DNA of 64,000 bases from the NCBI GenBank assembly GCA_031976175.1, contig DALYLR010000001.1, positions 1 through 64,000 on the forward strand, in the 5' to 3' direction. Both the position numbers and the translations under genes were made by a program. Origin of the DNA: DMER01 sp003451645. GTDB taxonomy: Bacteria > Pseudomonadota > Alphaproteobacteria > Micropepsales > Micropepsaceae. The notes beneath the pieces were generated by a model. That model saw nothing but the letters and a program-made list of their open reading frames with translations, did not search any database and was not told the origin of the DNA. Each line of letters begins with the position of its first letter. Within the stretch, counting starts at the first letter, position 1. This document shows, piece after piece, positions 36,682 to 46,030 of this stretch.

Positions 36682-37753
36682 ATGCGTGCAGCGGTGACGG
36701 TTTGGACTTTGTTGTTCGCGATGCTGGCCAGCGCGCCTCTCGCCTGGGCCCAAATGCCCCAATGGACAGTGGTACAGGCACAAGGCTCAGTTCACGTGGA
36801 AAGCCCTGGCCTTTCGCGCATTGCGGTCAGACCCAATGAGAGGCTGGTGCCTGGGTCCACAGTTACGACCGGGCCGAATGGCCACAGCATTCTGACGAAT
36901 GGGGAAAGTGCGGTCCAATTGCGGCCAAATACGCGCTTGGTCTTGCCGTCTTCTTTCCAGGGCGAACGCACGATTCTTCGGCAGGATTTCGGATCCGCTC
37001 TATTCAAGGTCAACAAGCGTCCCAACGCACATTTTGAGGTCAACACACCTCACCTCGCTGCGGTGGTCAAAGGGACGACCTTTGGTGTGACGCTTACGGC
37101 CATGGAAGGAACGGTTGAGGTTGATGGCGGCCTCGTTGAAGTCTGGTCGACAGACCGCACCGAACGCGTCCTAGCCGCTGCCGGGCGCCGGGTGAAAATG
37201 TCCGCGCGCAAGCGGGAACCTGGGCAGACGCGGGGAACGCAGACAGCTGGATCCGGCATCATTACCGCCGCAATCACACCGATGGACGCTCCGGTGCTCA
37301 TCGGCTCTGACAAAGCGGTCACCAGCGCTTTCAGTCCTGAGTTCAAGAATCCAGCTATCGGCACACAAGATGATGATGCAGTTGAGGACGAAAGCAAATT
37401 GAAGCTGCCCCAGCCTGTAGAACTCTTTCAGGACCGATTGCGTCCTGGCTTTGACCAGGACAAGGGAAGTGGGGGCCCTGGAACCGGCGACGGTAATCCT
37501 GGCGGTAATGGCACAGGGCGCCCTGGGGATGATGAACAATCTGGCGGCGACAAGGCCGAGANNNNNNNNNNNNNNNNNNNNNNNNNNNNNNNNNNNNNNN
37601 NNNNNNNNNNNNNNNNNNNNNNNNNNNNNNNNNNNNNNNNNNNNNNNNNNNNNNNNNNNNNAAGACGAGAAAGACGAGAAAGACGAGAAAGACGAGAAAG
37701 ACGAGAAAGACGAGAAAGACGAGAACGACGCGAAAGGCAACCCCGCACAATAA
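36682..37753 (+). CDS. Secreted FecR-domain protein with Asp-Glu-Lys repeat tail, interrupted by assembly gap
   Basis: The product has a signal peptide (MRAAVTVWTLLFAMLASAPL, cut near AWAQ) and one FecR domain (about 28-185): WTVVQAQGSVHVESPG, VTTGPNGHSILTNG, and FEVNTPHLAAVVKGTTFGV. It resembles the FecR domain at 33.2 kb closely enough to be a paralogue. A Gly/Pro/Asp-rich segment (PGTGDGNPGGNGTGRPG) leads into 100 undetermined bases (37562-37661), after which seven 9-bp repeats encode DEK triplets ending DENDAKGNPAQ. I place the stop at 37753 because the DEK frame joins the pre-gap frame if the true gap is a multiple of three; reading straight through the 100 Ns gives an implausible Arg-Arg-Glu frame. 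ATG 36682 is preceded by AGGTG. Confidence 0.8.
37562..37661. other. Assembly gap, 100 undetermined bases
   Basis: Exactly 100 Ns replace sequence inside the second FecR gene. The flanks, ...GCCGAGA on the left and AAGACGAGA repeats on the right, suggest that the missing part is more of the same 9-bp repeat. 100 is a placeholder length; the reading frame requires a true length divisible by three. Confidence 0.98.
37662..37724 (+). repeat. 9-bp tandem repeat coding for Asp-Glu-Lys
   Basis: Seven perfect copies of AAGACGAGA follow the assembly gap without a break, then a degenerate copy (ACGACGCGA). In the frame that reaches the stop at 37751-37753 each unit encodes Asp-Glu-Lys. The array extends into the gap, so the total copy number is unknown. 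Such identical 9-bp repeats are prone to slippage but keep the frame. Confidence 0.95.
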
Positions 37754-37820
37754 GTTATCGAACGCAACTCTCATTTTGATACATACTTTGTATCCAACCT
37801 AGTTGTATATCGGCAATTCT

Positions 37821-40064
37821 ATGTCAAATTCGGGTTTGTTTTTGCGGCAACAATTGCTCAAATTGCAGGCCCTCTTTGTTGGCCTCGTTGTCCTTGCCGC
37901 AATGAGCCTGTTTGCGGCATTTGACGGCTTCTCGCCGCTCGAACATGCGCTCATGGATTTCCGCTTTGGCGCCGCAGAGCGCCCCGCAACGCAAAATCTG
38001 GTGATCGTAGAGATCGATGCCAAAAGTCTGACAGAGTTGGACACTTGGCCCTGGCCGCGCGAAAAACACGCAACCCTTATCCGGGCACTCGTAGATGCTG
38101 GCGCCACGCGCATCGCCTTTGACGTCGATTTCTCGAGCCGCTCCAACCCTGAGAATGATGAGCTTCTTGCCGCGGCGATCAAGGAGGCCAATGGCAGGGT
38201 CATCCTGCCGGCCTTTGGGCAAAGGGAGACAACCAGCCACGAAAATACCCGCACCCTATCCGCCGAGCCTCTCGCCATCTTCCGTGAGCACGCGTTGATC
38301 GGACACGTAAATATTTGGCCGCTGGGATCGCATGCGCGCACGGTCCGCGCTGGCGCATTTTTTGGTGAGGTTTACCGGCCAGCGATGGCGGCACTTATCT
38401 CTGATGAGATGGTGCAGACACTAGATGAACGCTACATCGACTTCTCCATCAACCCCTTAAGCATCCCGCGGCTTTCCTATGCGGATGTTTTGGCTGGGCG
38501 GATCGAACGCAAAGCCATTGATGGCAAGACGATCATTATTGGCGGTACCGCTATCGAGTTGGGTGACCGGCTGCCTGTGCCTCGGCACGGCGTGCTGCCG
38601 GGTGTGACCGTGCAAGCACTCGCGGCCGAAAGCATGAGCCAAAACCGGACAATCGCACGGACGAGCCATTGGCTGAGCGCGGGCATGGGCTTGATGCTCT
38701 TGATCCTCTTCCAGGCGCAAGCCCTGCGGGGGTGGATTGGCGCTGTGTGTGGCGCGGTCATTCTTTCCGGACTCTGTCTCGTTTTGTCCCTTTGGCTGCA
38801 GAAAACGCATGCCATCAGTTTGGACCTTGGGCCGCAATTTGCGATCTTGGCCTATACGGCGCTTGGAACCATGGCGGCTGATCTGATTGATCGCACTCGA
38901 AAGCTGAGGGCCGAGCGCGCGCGCAGCGCTGCCAGACAGGCGCTGATTACGAAGATCGTTGAGGATTCCTCCGATGGCATTCTCGCCGTCGATGAAGGTG
39001 GCCAAGTCGTGATCTGCAATGACAAAGCAGCCGATCTTTTCAGTACGCAGCGCGAAGCGCTCAATGGCTCACCCATTGAAGCCTTGCTGCCCATTTCCGC
39101 CACGCCTTTCTTAGGCGCGGCCGAAAGTGCCGAGCGGTTCCCCTTCACCTTTGAGCATGTGATCCCCGCAGAGCCACCGTCGTCGGCCGCGACCGTTGAG
39201 GTGGTCGTCAACAAGTCGCTCTGGCAAGCGCACAGCAACGAGCCGGTTTTCGTCCTAACATTGCGCGACATCACGGCGCGAAAGCGCGTGGAGGCCGCAG
39301 AAAGGCGCGCAGCAGAAGAGAAGTTAATGGCCGAGCGGTCCAAGAACCTGTTCATCGCCAATATGAGCCATGAGCTGCGCACACCGCTGAACGCGATCAT
39401 CGGCTTCACAGAAATCATCGAGAGCGAGACGTTAGGGCCCCTGGGTCATGCCAAGTACCGCGAATACGCGGATATCGTGTTGAAGAGTGGGCATCATTTG
39501 CTCGATATGATCAACCACGTTCTGGAAATCAGCAGGCTTGAGGCTGGTGGCGTGAAGGCTGAGCGCAGACGCGTGGAGCTTGACGGGATCATCGAATCCG
39601 CATTCGGCTTCATCCGCAATTCGCGCGATTACGATGACCAAAGGCTGTCTCATGACATCCAAGGTGGCGTAGGCCTCATCCAGACGGACCCGCGGCTGCT
39701 AAAGCAAATCTTGTCCAATCTGTTGTCCAACGCGATCAAGTTCACCAAACCCGATCACAAGAACAGCGCCGTGGTGCGGGCCACCGCCACGCCGGGTGGC
39801 GGACTGCGGATCACCGTCGAAGATGATGGCTGCGGCATCGCCCCAGAAATCCTCGATAAGGTAACGGAGCTGTTCTATCAAGGCGATGGCACCTTCACAC
39901 GCAAGCATGAGGGGCGGGGCCTTGGGCTCTACCTGGTCAAGAAACACATTGAAATCTTGGGCGGCAGTCTGCAGTTTGAATCCACAGTCGGGGCCGGGAC
40001 ACGGGTCCATGTCGACCTGCCGCATGCTATTGTTGCGATCGACACACAGAGCAGTGCGGCTTAG
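37821..40064 (+). CDS. CHASE2-PAS sensor histidine kinase
   Basis: The 747-residue membrane kinase begins with one transmembrane helix (about 15-37), then an extracytoplasmic CHASE2 domain (about 40-270; LEHALMDFRFGA, DTWPWPREKHATLIRAL, AFDVDFSSRS, IIGGTAIELGDRLPVP). Three further helices (about 275-355) precede a PAS domain (about 375-475), a HisKA domain with H517 in NMSHELRTPLNAIIGF, and an HATPase domain with N-box LSNLLSNAIKF, DDGCGIAP and GRGLGLYLVKK. No receiver domain or response regulator gene is adjacent. ATG 37821 is preferred over TTG 37803. CHASE2 kinases or cyclases often neighbour FecR genes, which fits this cluster; the ligand is unknown. Confidence 0.9.
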   Translation: MSNSGLFLRQQLLKLQALFVGLVVLAAMSLFAAFDGFSPLEHALMDFRFGAAERPATQNLVIVEIDAKSLTELDTWPWPREKHATLIRALVDAGATRIAFDVDFSSRSNPENDELLAAAIKEANGRVILPAFGQRETTSHENTRTLSAEPLAIFREHALIGHVNIWPLGSHARTVRAGAFFGEVYRPAMAALISDEMVQTLDERYIDFSINPLSIPRLSYADVLAGRIERKAIDGKTIIIGGTAIELGDRLPVPRHGVLPGVTVQALAAESMSQNRTIARTSHWLSAGMGLMLLILFQAQALRGWIGAVCGAVILSGLCLVLSLWLQKTHAISLDLGPQFAILAYTALGTMAADLIDRTRKLRAERARSAARQALITKIVEDSSDGILAVDEGGQVVICNDKAADLFSTQREALNGSPIEALLPISATPFLGAAESAERFPFTFEHVIPAEPPSSAATVEVVVNKSLWQAHSNEPVFVLTLRDITARKRVEAAERRAAEEKLMAERSKNLFIANMSHELRTPLNAIIGFTEIIESETLGPLGHAKYREYADIVLKSGHHLLDMINHVLEISRLEAGGVKAERRRVELDGIIESAFGFIRNSRDYDDQRLSHDIQGGVGLIQTDPRLLKQILSNLLSNAIKFTKPDHKNSAVVRATATPGGGLRITVEDDGCGIAPEILDKVTELFYQGDGTFTRKHEGRGLGLYLVKKHIEILGGSLQFESTVGAGTRVHVDLPHAIVAIDTQSSAA

Positions 40065-40111
40065 GTAATTCGCCAGTTCACAATCGCGACGCTACACAAT
40101 AAACTTTGGCA

Positions 40112-41281
40112 ATGGTTGAACAATTGCCGCAATCGCCCTTCACCCGCCTCGCTCAGCTCTTGGGTGACACAAAACTTGGCCAGTCGCCGATCCAGATGGC
40201 TCTCGGTGAGCCGCAGCACCCGCAGCCGGACTTTGTCGTTCGTGTACTGAGCGAACATGCGGAAGGGTTCGGCCGGTATCCGCCGATCCAAGGCCCGGAG
40301 GTCTTGCGGCAGGCGATTGCGCGATGGCTGGATCGCCGTTATGGCCTCAGTGGCGCCGCCACGGCCGGCGCACACATCTTGCCACTGTCCGGTACACGCG
40401 AGGGGCTTTTCTTGGCGCCGCAAATCCTGGGCAAGCGCTCTGGTCAAACCGAACGCCCATCCATCCTCATTCCCAACCCATTTTATCAATGTTATTCCGC
40501 CGCTGCCTTTGCCGCAGGCTATGAGCCGGTCTATGTCAATGCCACGCGCGAGACTGGCTTCTTGCCAGAGATTGATGCCTTGCCTGAGGCGCTGCTGGTA
40601 CGAACGGCCGCCATCTATTTGTGTTCGCCCTCAAACCCGGAAGGCGCCGCAGCGGATGAAGCCTATTGGCGGCGCTTGTTTGCGCTCGCAGATTCTCATG
40701 ATTTCGTCGTCTTGGCGGATGAATGCTATGCCGAGATTTATGATCATGTGCCGCCTGTGGGTGCGCTCGAAGCGCGCTACCGCCAGACCGGCTCTCTCGA
40801 GCGGGCTCTGAGTTTTCATTCCTTGTCCAAGCGTTCGAGCCTACCGGGACTGCGGTCGGGATTTGTTGCCGGTGATCCGGGCCTGATTGGCAAGTTCCGC
40901 GCCTATCGCAATGTGGTTGGCCCTGCCCTGCCCCTGCCCATCGCCCATGCCTCAGCAGCCGTTTGGGATGACGAGGCGCATGTTCAAGCGAACCGCTTGC
41001 TTTATTCTCAGAAATTCGAGCTGGCACAGTCGATCCTTGGGAATCGGTTTCGCTTCTACCGCCCGGCCGGCGGATTTTTCCTTTGGCTCGACGTCGGGGA
41101 TGGCGTCGCTGCGACCGAGCGGTTATGGCGGGAGGCAGGTGTGCGCGTGCTGCCCGGTGCCTATCTCGCACAAGACACAGTGACCGGAAATCCGGGTGCA
41201 TCATACATTCGCGTGGCCCTGGTTAACGACTTTGCAACGACGCAGGAGGCACTGAGAAGGCTGGCTCAGACCCTTTCTTGA
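40112..41281 (+). CDS. Class I PLP aminotransferase, DapC-like
   Basis: This fold-type I aminotransferase of 389 residues resembles N-succinyldiaminopimelate aminotransferases that act in lysine and peptidoglycan synthesis. Motifs are MALGEPQHPQPDFV, GRYPPIQGPEVLRQAI, LPLSGTREGLFLA, LIPNPFYQCY, LCSPSNPEG, VLADECYAEIYD and the PLP lysine in FHSLSKRSSLPGLRSGF. ATG 40112 was chosen over TTG 40106. The stop is 18 bases before ftsK; an aminotransferase gene next to ftsK is frequent in Alphaproteobacteria. DapC activity is likely but other keto-acid substrates cannot be excluded. Confidence 0.85.
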   Translation: MVEQLPQSPFTRLAQLLGDTKLGQSPIQMALGEPQHPQPDFVVRVLSEHAEGFGRYPPIQGPEVLRQAIARWLDRRYGLSGAATAGAHILPLSGTREGLFLAPQILGKRSGQTERPSILIPNPFYQCYSAAAFAAGYEPVYVNATRETGFLPEIDALPEALLVRTAAIYLCSPSNPEGAAADEAYWRRLFALADSHDFVVLADECYAEIYDHVPPVGALEARYRQTGSLERALSFHSLSKRSSLPGLRSGFVAGDPGLIGKFRAYRNVVGPALPLPIAHASAAVWDDEAHVQANRLLYSQKFELAQSILGNRFRFYRPAGGFFLWLDVGDGVAATERLWREAGVRVLPGAYLAQDTVTGNPGASYIRVALVNDFATTQEALRRLAQTLS

Positions 41282-41299
41282 TGCAGCAGAGGCCGCGCA

Positions 41300-43777
41300 A
41301 TGTCAGATGTGCAGACAAGCCCTCATTTCCTGGACCGCGTGTTCGGAACTTCGCAATCGGAGAGAGTGCCCTTCCTGCCGGATGATTGGAGCGACCTCGG
41401 CGCTGTCTCAGCCGAAATGGGCAAGAGGGTCCTCGCGAGGGGCCTTGGGGCAACGTTGCTGGTTCTGGCCGTTATGTGCATCGTCGCACTCGTGACGTCG
41501 GCGCCCAACGATCCCTCTTTTGATTATGCGGCACCGGTCGAGACACAGAATTGGCTGGGAACCTGGGGCGCAACCTGGATGGGCTTGGCCAGCGTTTGGT
41601 TTGGGATCACGCCGCTCGCCATCGCCCTGTTGCTCTGTATCTGGGGCTATTGGCTGATTGATGGGCGCACTGAGTTGGACCTCGTCCGGCGCATACCAGC
41701 GGGCCTCTGCGGCGCGGCACTTTTCACGGCTGGGTTGACCGCTCTGAATGACACCATCGCGTCGACCGCACCCGGAGGCTTGGGCGGACTGACCGGGCAT
41801 CTGATCAATTCCCTCTTGACCAGCGGTACAGACTCCGTAGGCGCGCCCTTCCTAGCTTGGCCATTGGGCATGCTAGTTGGCCTCGCGGGGCTCGCCCTGT
41901 ATGTCTGGGCTGGCGCCATCAATCCGCTGCGGTGGCAGTTACCGGAATGGCCCAGTTTTCAAGATTGGCGGGGTCCGCGCATTCAGATGCCACAACTCTC
42001 TGGATCTTGGCCGTGGAGCAGGCGCGCGAGCAGCGACGAAGACACAGAAACGGAAGCTGATCTTGAGGACGATGAGCCGTCAGTTGCGGATCTTCCCGTC
42101 GAAGACCCCTGCCCTCCCCGCCCACGCAAACGGGTCGAACCGCGCATGCCGGGACTCGACGTGATAGCACCTGTTGCCAAGCCCGACTTGCGCATCCTAC
42201 GCACCGAGAAGCCTGCTGCGGGAAAGCGGCTTGAAGAAGAGGCGCAGCCCGCGCTTGATCTTGAGGAAGACAGCCCCTATGAGCTGCCGCCGCTGACCCT
42301 CCTCGCCAAACCAAAGGATGGGCAAAAGATCACCCGCGATTCTGATGAGCTGCTTGAAACCAATGCCAGGCGGCTCGAAGAGGTGCTTGGCGATTTCTCC
42401 GTGCGCGGACGGATCGGGCAGGTAAGACCAGGCCCAGTTGTGACACTTTATGAGTTGGAGCCCGCCGCCGGCATCCGCTCGTCGCGTGTCATCAGTTTGG
42501 CAGACGATATTGCTCGGTCGATGAGTGCGGTGTCGGCGCGCGTCGCCGCTGTTCCAGGCCGGAATGTGATTGGTATCGAGCTGCCCAACCAGAAGCGTGA
42601 GACGGTTTATCTGCGTGAGCTGCTCGCCTCGGCCGAGTTTGAGAAAACGCCGGCCAGCTTGACCCTTGCCCTGGGCAAGGACATTGGTGGCGCGCCCGTT
42701 GTCGCCGATCTTGCGCGCATGCCGCATCTGCTCATTGCGGGAACGACCGGCTCGGGCAAGTCTGTCGCCATCAACACGATGATCTTGAGCCTGCTCTACC
42801 GGCTGCCGCCCGATATCTGCAAGCTCATCATGATTGATCCAAAGATGCTGGAGCTGTCGGTCTATGACGGCATTCCGCATTTGCTGACGCCAGTGGTCAC
42901 TGATCCCAAGAAAGCTGTGGTGGCGCTGAAATGGACTGTGCGCGAGATGGAGGACCGCTACCGGCGCATGTCGAAGCTGGGTGTACGGAACATCCATGGC
43001 TATAATGAGCGCATCGCCAAAGCGGCACAAAAGGGTGAAAGCCTGACGCGTCAAGTACAGACCGGTTTTGACGCCACGACCGGGCAACCGCAGTATGAGG
43101 AAGAAGATATCTCGCTCTCACCGATGCCGTTCATTGTCGTGATTGTGGACGAGATGGCCGATCTGATGCTCGTCGCGGGCAAGGATATTGAAGGGGCTGT
43201 GCAGCGCCTGGCGCAGATGGCGCGGGCGGCCGGCATCCACATCATCATGGCGACGCAGCGGCCCTCCGTCGATGTCATCACCGGCACGATCAAGGCCAAT
43301 TTCCCAACGCGGATTTCCTTTCAAGTGACCTCCAAGATCGATAGCCGGACTATTCTGGGAGAGCAGGGGGCCGAGCAATTGTTGGGGCAGGGGGACATGC
43401 TGCACATGGAAGGGGGCGGGCGCATCCGGCGGGTACATGGGCCCTTTGTCTCGGATGGCGAGGTCGAAGAGATTGTCAAATTCCTAAAGGCGCAAGGCGA
43501 GCCTGATTATCTTGACGATATCACGGTCGAACCTGAAACGCCCGAGGGTGAGGCAGGCAGCCTTGAGGATGGGGACGGGGAGGGCGGTGATGACCTCTAT
43601 GACAAAGCGGTTGCAATCGTAGCGCGCGACCGCAAGGCCTCGACGTCCTATGTCCAGCGCAGATTACAGATCGGCTACAACCGCGCGGCGCGGCTGATCG
43701 AGAAAATGGAAGAGCAAGGCGTCGTGTCGGCGCCGAACCACTCCGGTAAGCGCGAGGTGCTGGTTGGCGAGCACTGA
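41300..43777 (+). CDS. ftsK: DNA translocase FtsK
   Basis: FtsK pumps DNA at the septum to finish chromosome segregation. The 825-residue protein has four or five N-terminal membrane helices (about 48-205), an acidic linker (about 235-340), then the motor: alpha domain near 340-430 ([17 protein letters not shown]), RecA-like core with Walker A GTTGSGKS (481-488), Walker [12 protein letters not shown] and [12 protein letters not shown], and a C-terminal winged-helix gamma domain ([21 protein letters not shown]) that reads KOPS sites. Length is near the alphaproteobacterial norm. It precedes lolA, a standard gene pair. Confidence 0.97.
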   Translation: MSDVQTSPHFLDRVFGTSQSERVPFLPDDWSDLGAVSAEMGKRVLARGLGATLLVLAVMCIVALVTSAPNDPSFDYAAPVETQNWLGTWGATWMGLASVWFGITPLAIALLLCIWGYWLIDGRTELDLVRRIPAGLCGAALFTAGLTALNDTIASTAPGGLGGLTGHLINSLLTSGTDSVGAPFLAWPLGMLVGLAGLALYVWAGAINPLRWQLPEWPSFQDWRGPRIQMPQLSGSWPWSRRASSDEDTETEADLEDDEPSVADLPVEDPCPPRPRKRVEPRMPGLDVIAPVAKPDLRILRTEKPAAGKRLEEEAQPALDLEEDSPYELPPLTLLAKPKDGQKITRDSDELLETNARRLEEVLGDFSVRGRIGQVRPGPVVTLYELEPAAGIRSSRVISLADDIARSMSAVSARVAAVPGRNVIGIELPNQKRETVYLRELLASAEFEKTPASLTLALGKDIGGAPVVADLARMPHLLIAGTTGSGKSVAINTMILSLLYRLPPDICKLIMIDPKMLELSVYDGIPHLLTPVVTDPKKAVVALKWTVREMEDRYRRMSKLGVRNIHGYNERIAKAAQKGESLTRQVQTGFDATTGQPQYEEEDISLSPMPFIVVIVDEMADLMLVAGKDIEGAVQRLAQMARAAGIHIIMATQRPSVDVITGTIKANFPTRISFQVTSKIDSRTILGEQGAEQLLGQGDMLHMEGGGRIRRVHGPFVSDGEVEEIVKFLKAQGEPDYLDDITVEPETPEGEAGSLEDGDGEGGDDLYDKAVAIVARDRKASTSYVQRRLQIGYNRAARLIEKMEEQGVVSAPNHSGKREVLVGEH

Positions 43778-43780
43778 GGT

Positions 43781-43809
43781 ACCGCTGCCGCCCGCAAGCG
43801 GTCTTGCTT
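43781..43809 (+). terminator. Possible weak terminator after ftsK
   Basis: ACCGCT (43781-43786) pairs with AGCGGT (43797-43802), followed by CTTGCTTTT. The stem is short and the T run imperfect, so some transcription into lolA is likely. Confidence 0.4.
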
Positions 43810-43840
43810 TTGCCACAAGGGCTCAGTAGATCGCTGATCC

Positions 43841-44491
43841 ATGATCAAGCCCATTCATTTAGCAGCAGCTCTCCTCCTTGCGGCCGCTGTTCCCTCGGCC
43901 CCGGCGCAAGCGCCAGGTGCTGCCACTAATGCCAAAGCGTCCGCGCAGGATCAGGCCGATCTAGCGCGCATTTCGGCCTATCTCAACTCTATCCGCACGA
44001 TGAAGGCGGAGTTTATGCAGGTGGGACCCAACAGCGAACTCGATCGCGGGACGGTCTATGTGAACAAACCGGGGCGCATGCGGTTTGAGTATTCCAAGCC
44101 CTCCCCCTATTTGATCGTTTCGGATGGCGTGTCGGTGGCGGTTGGGAACAGCCAGCTAAATACCGTCGACCGGTACCCGCTGATCGAAAATCCGCTGAGC
44201 ATCATTTTGGACGAGACGATCAATTTGGCGGCCGAGAAGGGCTTGACCCAGATCGAGCGAAAGGCTGGCCAGATTTCGGTGACGGCCGAGCGTGCCAACG
44301 GTGATTTGAAGGGCAAGGTCACCATGATCTTTGCCGATCCCGCCTTGGAGCTCCGGCAATGGGTGATCACAGACGGGCAGGGCCAACAAACCTTGGTCGC
44401 CCTTCAGAATATTCAGACGAGCGTGACGCTCAATCCGGAATTATTCATCCTCAAAGACGTCAACAAGTTCGCCGATCCGCGAGAGCAGTAA
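43841..44491 (+). CDS. lolA: Outer-membrane lipoprotein carrier LolA
   Basis: LolA carries lipoproteins through the periplasm from LolCDE to the outer membrane. The 216-residue precursor has a signal peptide (to about residue 23, APAQA) and the LolA pattern: ISAYLNSIRTMKAEFMQVG, GTVYVNKPGRMRFEYSKPSP, LIVSDGVSVAV, and LRQWVITDGQGQQTLVAL near the end. It lies 63 bases after ftsK. The 3' end is convergent with the histidine kinase gene, 15 bases apart. Confidence 0.93.
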   Translation: MIKPIHLAAALLLAAAVPSAPAQAPGAATNAKASAQDQADLARISAYLNSIRTMKAEFMQVGPNSELDRGTVYVNKPGRMRFEYSKPSPYLIVSDGVSVAVGNSQLNTVDRYPLIENPLSIILDETINLAAEKGLTQIERKAGQISVTAERANGDLKGKVTMIFADPALELRQWVITDGQGQQTLVALQNIQTSVTLNPELFILKDVNKFADPREQ

Positions 44492-44506
44492 GCGGGTCTG
44501 ATGTCC

Positions 44507-45988
44507 TTAGGCCGCGGTTGCAGTTTGTACCGGCGCCCCGGTGCTTTGACGCAGCCGCGAAGCGGGCAAGGTGACCGTCACCGCCGTGCCCCGGCCTTGT
44601 TCCGATGACAATGACAAGCTGCCGCCATGGGCCTCCGCCAGGCCTTTCGCGATTGGCAGCCCTAGCCCCACGCCTTTGTCGCGCGCTGTGGCGATGTCGT
44701 GGCGGCCCTGACCGAATTGCTCCAGTACCCTTTCAAGATCGCTTGCCGCGATCCCAACACCTGTGTCCAAGACGCGCAGAAGAACCTCACGGCTTCTGCT
44801 TTCGCTGAGTTCAATTGAGATTTGTCCGTTTGGCGGGGTGAATTTGATCGCGTTCGACACCAGGTTGAGGAGGATTTGTTTGAGGGCGCGCTTGCCTGCA
44901 TAGACATTCAGCGGGGATTCACCTGGGCCCTGGATTGAGACTTGGCGGTCCTGCCCTTGAGCCTGCATCAAGGCGACTACTTCCTGACAAAGCCCGGTGA
45001 GGTCGAACACTTCCTCATTCAGATCGAAGCGCCCCGCTTCGATGCGGGCCAGATCGAGCACGTCATTGATCAGCGCCAGAAGGTGTGTGCCGCTTTTGTT
45101 GATGTCGCCTGCGTAGGCCGCGTATTTTTCGACCGCCGTATCACCAAACATGCGTGAGTTGATGATCTCGGAAAAGCCGAGAATGGCATTCAGCGGCGTG
45201 CGCAGTTCATGGCTCATGTTCGCAAGGAAGTTTGATTTCGCCTGACTCGCGTGCTCAGCGCGAACGCGTGCCGCATCGGCGGCGCACTTCTCCCGCTCCA
45301 AGGTGGCAGTCAGACTTTCTTGCGCAAGTCGCAGTGTGACAAGCTGGCGGACCATGCCGTTGAGCTTTTCGGCCGAAATCGCTGTGATGATGACATAGAG
45401 CACACAGAGGGCTGCAAAAATGATGTTGAATGGCGCGGGCTCAAACAAGAGCGGTACACTGAGCAAGTACAATGCGTGCGGCAGGGATGCAAAAAACATC
45501 AGCCGCAAATAGGGTGCGGTCATCGCCATCATGCTCGCGACCGTGCCGACCGGAATGGCAGTCATCAATAGGTTGTTGGTGCGATCACCTGGGATATAGA
45601 ACAGAATCGAAATGCTGCCGAACGCCGCGGCCGCGACGATGGACGCAGCAAACACGCGCCTTTCCCAGAAGGCTATCCGCGACAGCCTGAGGGGATCGCG
45701 CAAGAAACTGTTCGACGCCCACGCCATCAGAAACTGGGTAGCCACGGCGCCTGCCGCCCAAGTGAGCGCCATCCATAGCGGGTACCACTGGCTCAATGCC
45801 CAGCACAGACCGAGGGACAAAAGGGGCGTAGAAACGCCGTTGGTACGGACATATTGCGCCGCCAACTCGAATTGGGCCAAGCGCGCTTGGTCTTGCCCCG
45901 TTGCGTTCAGCGACTGCACTTGACTTACCCCCAGAACACCCCCTTCATCATGCCGATCGCGCGTTAATGTCGGCTTTATCGCTGTCAC
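44507..45988 (-). CDS. Membrane sensor histidine kinase
   Basis: The 493-residue protein has about six transmembrane helices in its N-terminal 200 residues (for example FNIIFAALCVLYVIITAI), no recognisable periplasmic sensor domain, a short coiled-coil, then HisKA with H260 in NMSHELRTPLNAILGF and HATPase with LLNLVSNAIKF, DTGVGIAA and GVGLGLPIAKGL. This build resembles membrane-embedded kinases of the PleC/DivJ neighbourhood, but no specific orthology is claimed. No response regulator gene is next to it. It is divergent from puuD across 42 bases, so they may share control. Confidence 0.88.
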   Translation of the reverse strand: MTAIKPTLTRDRHDEGGVLGVSQVQSLNATGQDQARLAQFELAAQYVRTNGVSTPLLSLGLCWALSQWYPLWMALTWAAGAVATQFLMAWASNSFLRDPLRLSRIAFWERRVFAASIVAAAAFGSISILFYIPGDRTNNLLMTAIPVGTVASMMAMTAPYLRLMFFASLPHALYLLSVPLLFEPAPFNIIFAALCVLYVIITAISAEKLNGMVRQLVTLRLAQESLTATLEREKCAADAARVRAEHASQAKSNFLANMSHELRTPLNAILGFSEIINSRMFGDTAVEKYAAYAGDINKSGTHLLALINDVLDLARIEAGRFDLNEEVFDLTGLCQEVVALMQAQGQDRQVSIQGPGESPLNVYAGKRALKQILLNLVSNAIKFTPPNGQISIELSESRSREVLLRVLDTGVGIAASDLERVLEQFGQGRHDIATARDKGVGLGLPIAKGLAEAHGGSLSLSSEQGRGTAVTVTLPASRLRQSTGAPVQTATAA

Positions 45989-46030
45989 AAGCGGTTGCAG
46001 GCTTTGGTTACAGGGTGTTAGCTCTGATGA

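Noticed and set aside
37662..37724. Possible CRISPR or other repeat array
   Set aside because: The units are 9 bp, contiguous and without spacers; it is a coding tandem repeat.
37662..37779. Arg-Arg-Glu repeat reading of the FecR gene to a stop at 37779
   Set aside because: It depends on the arbitrary 100-N gap length. The Asp-Glu-Lys frame fits the left flank and the acidic composition before the gap.
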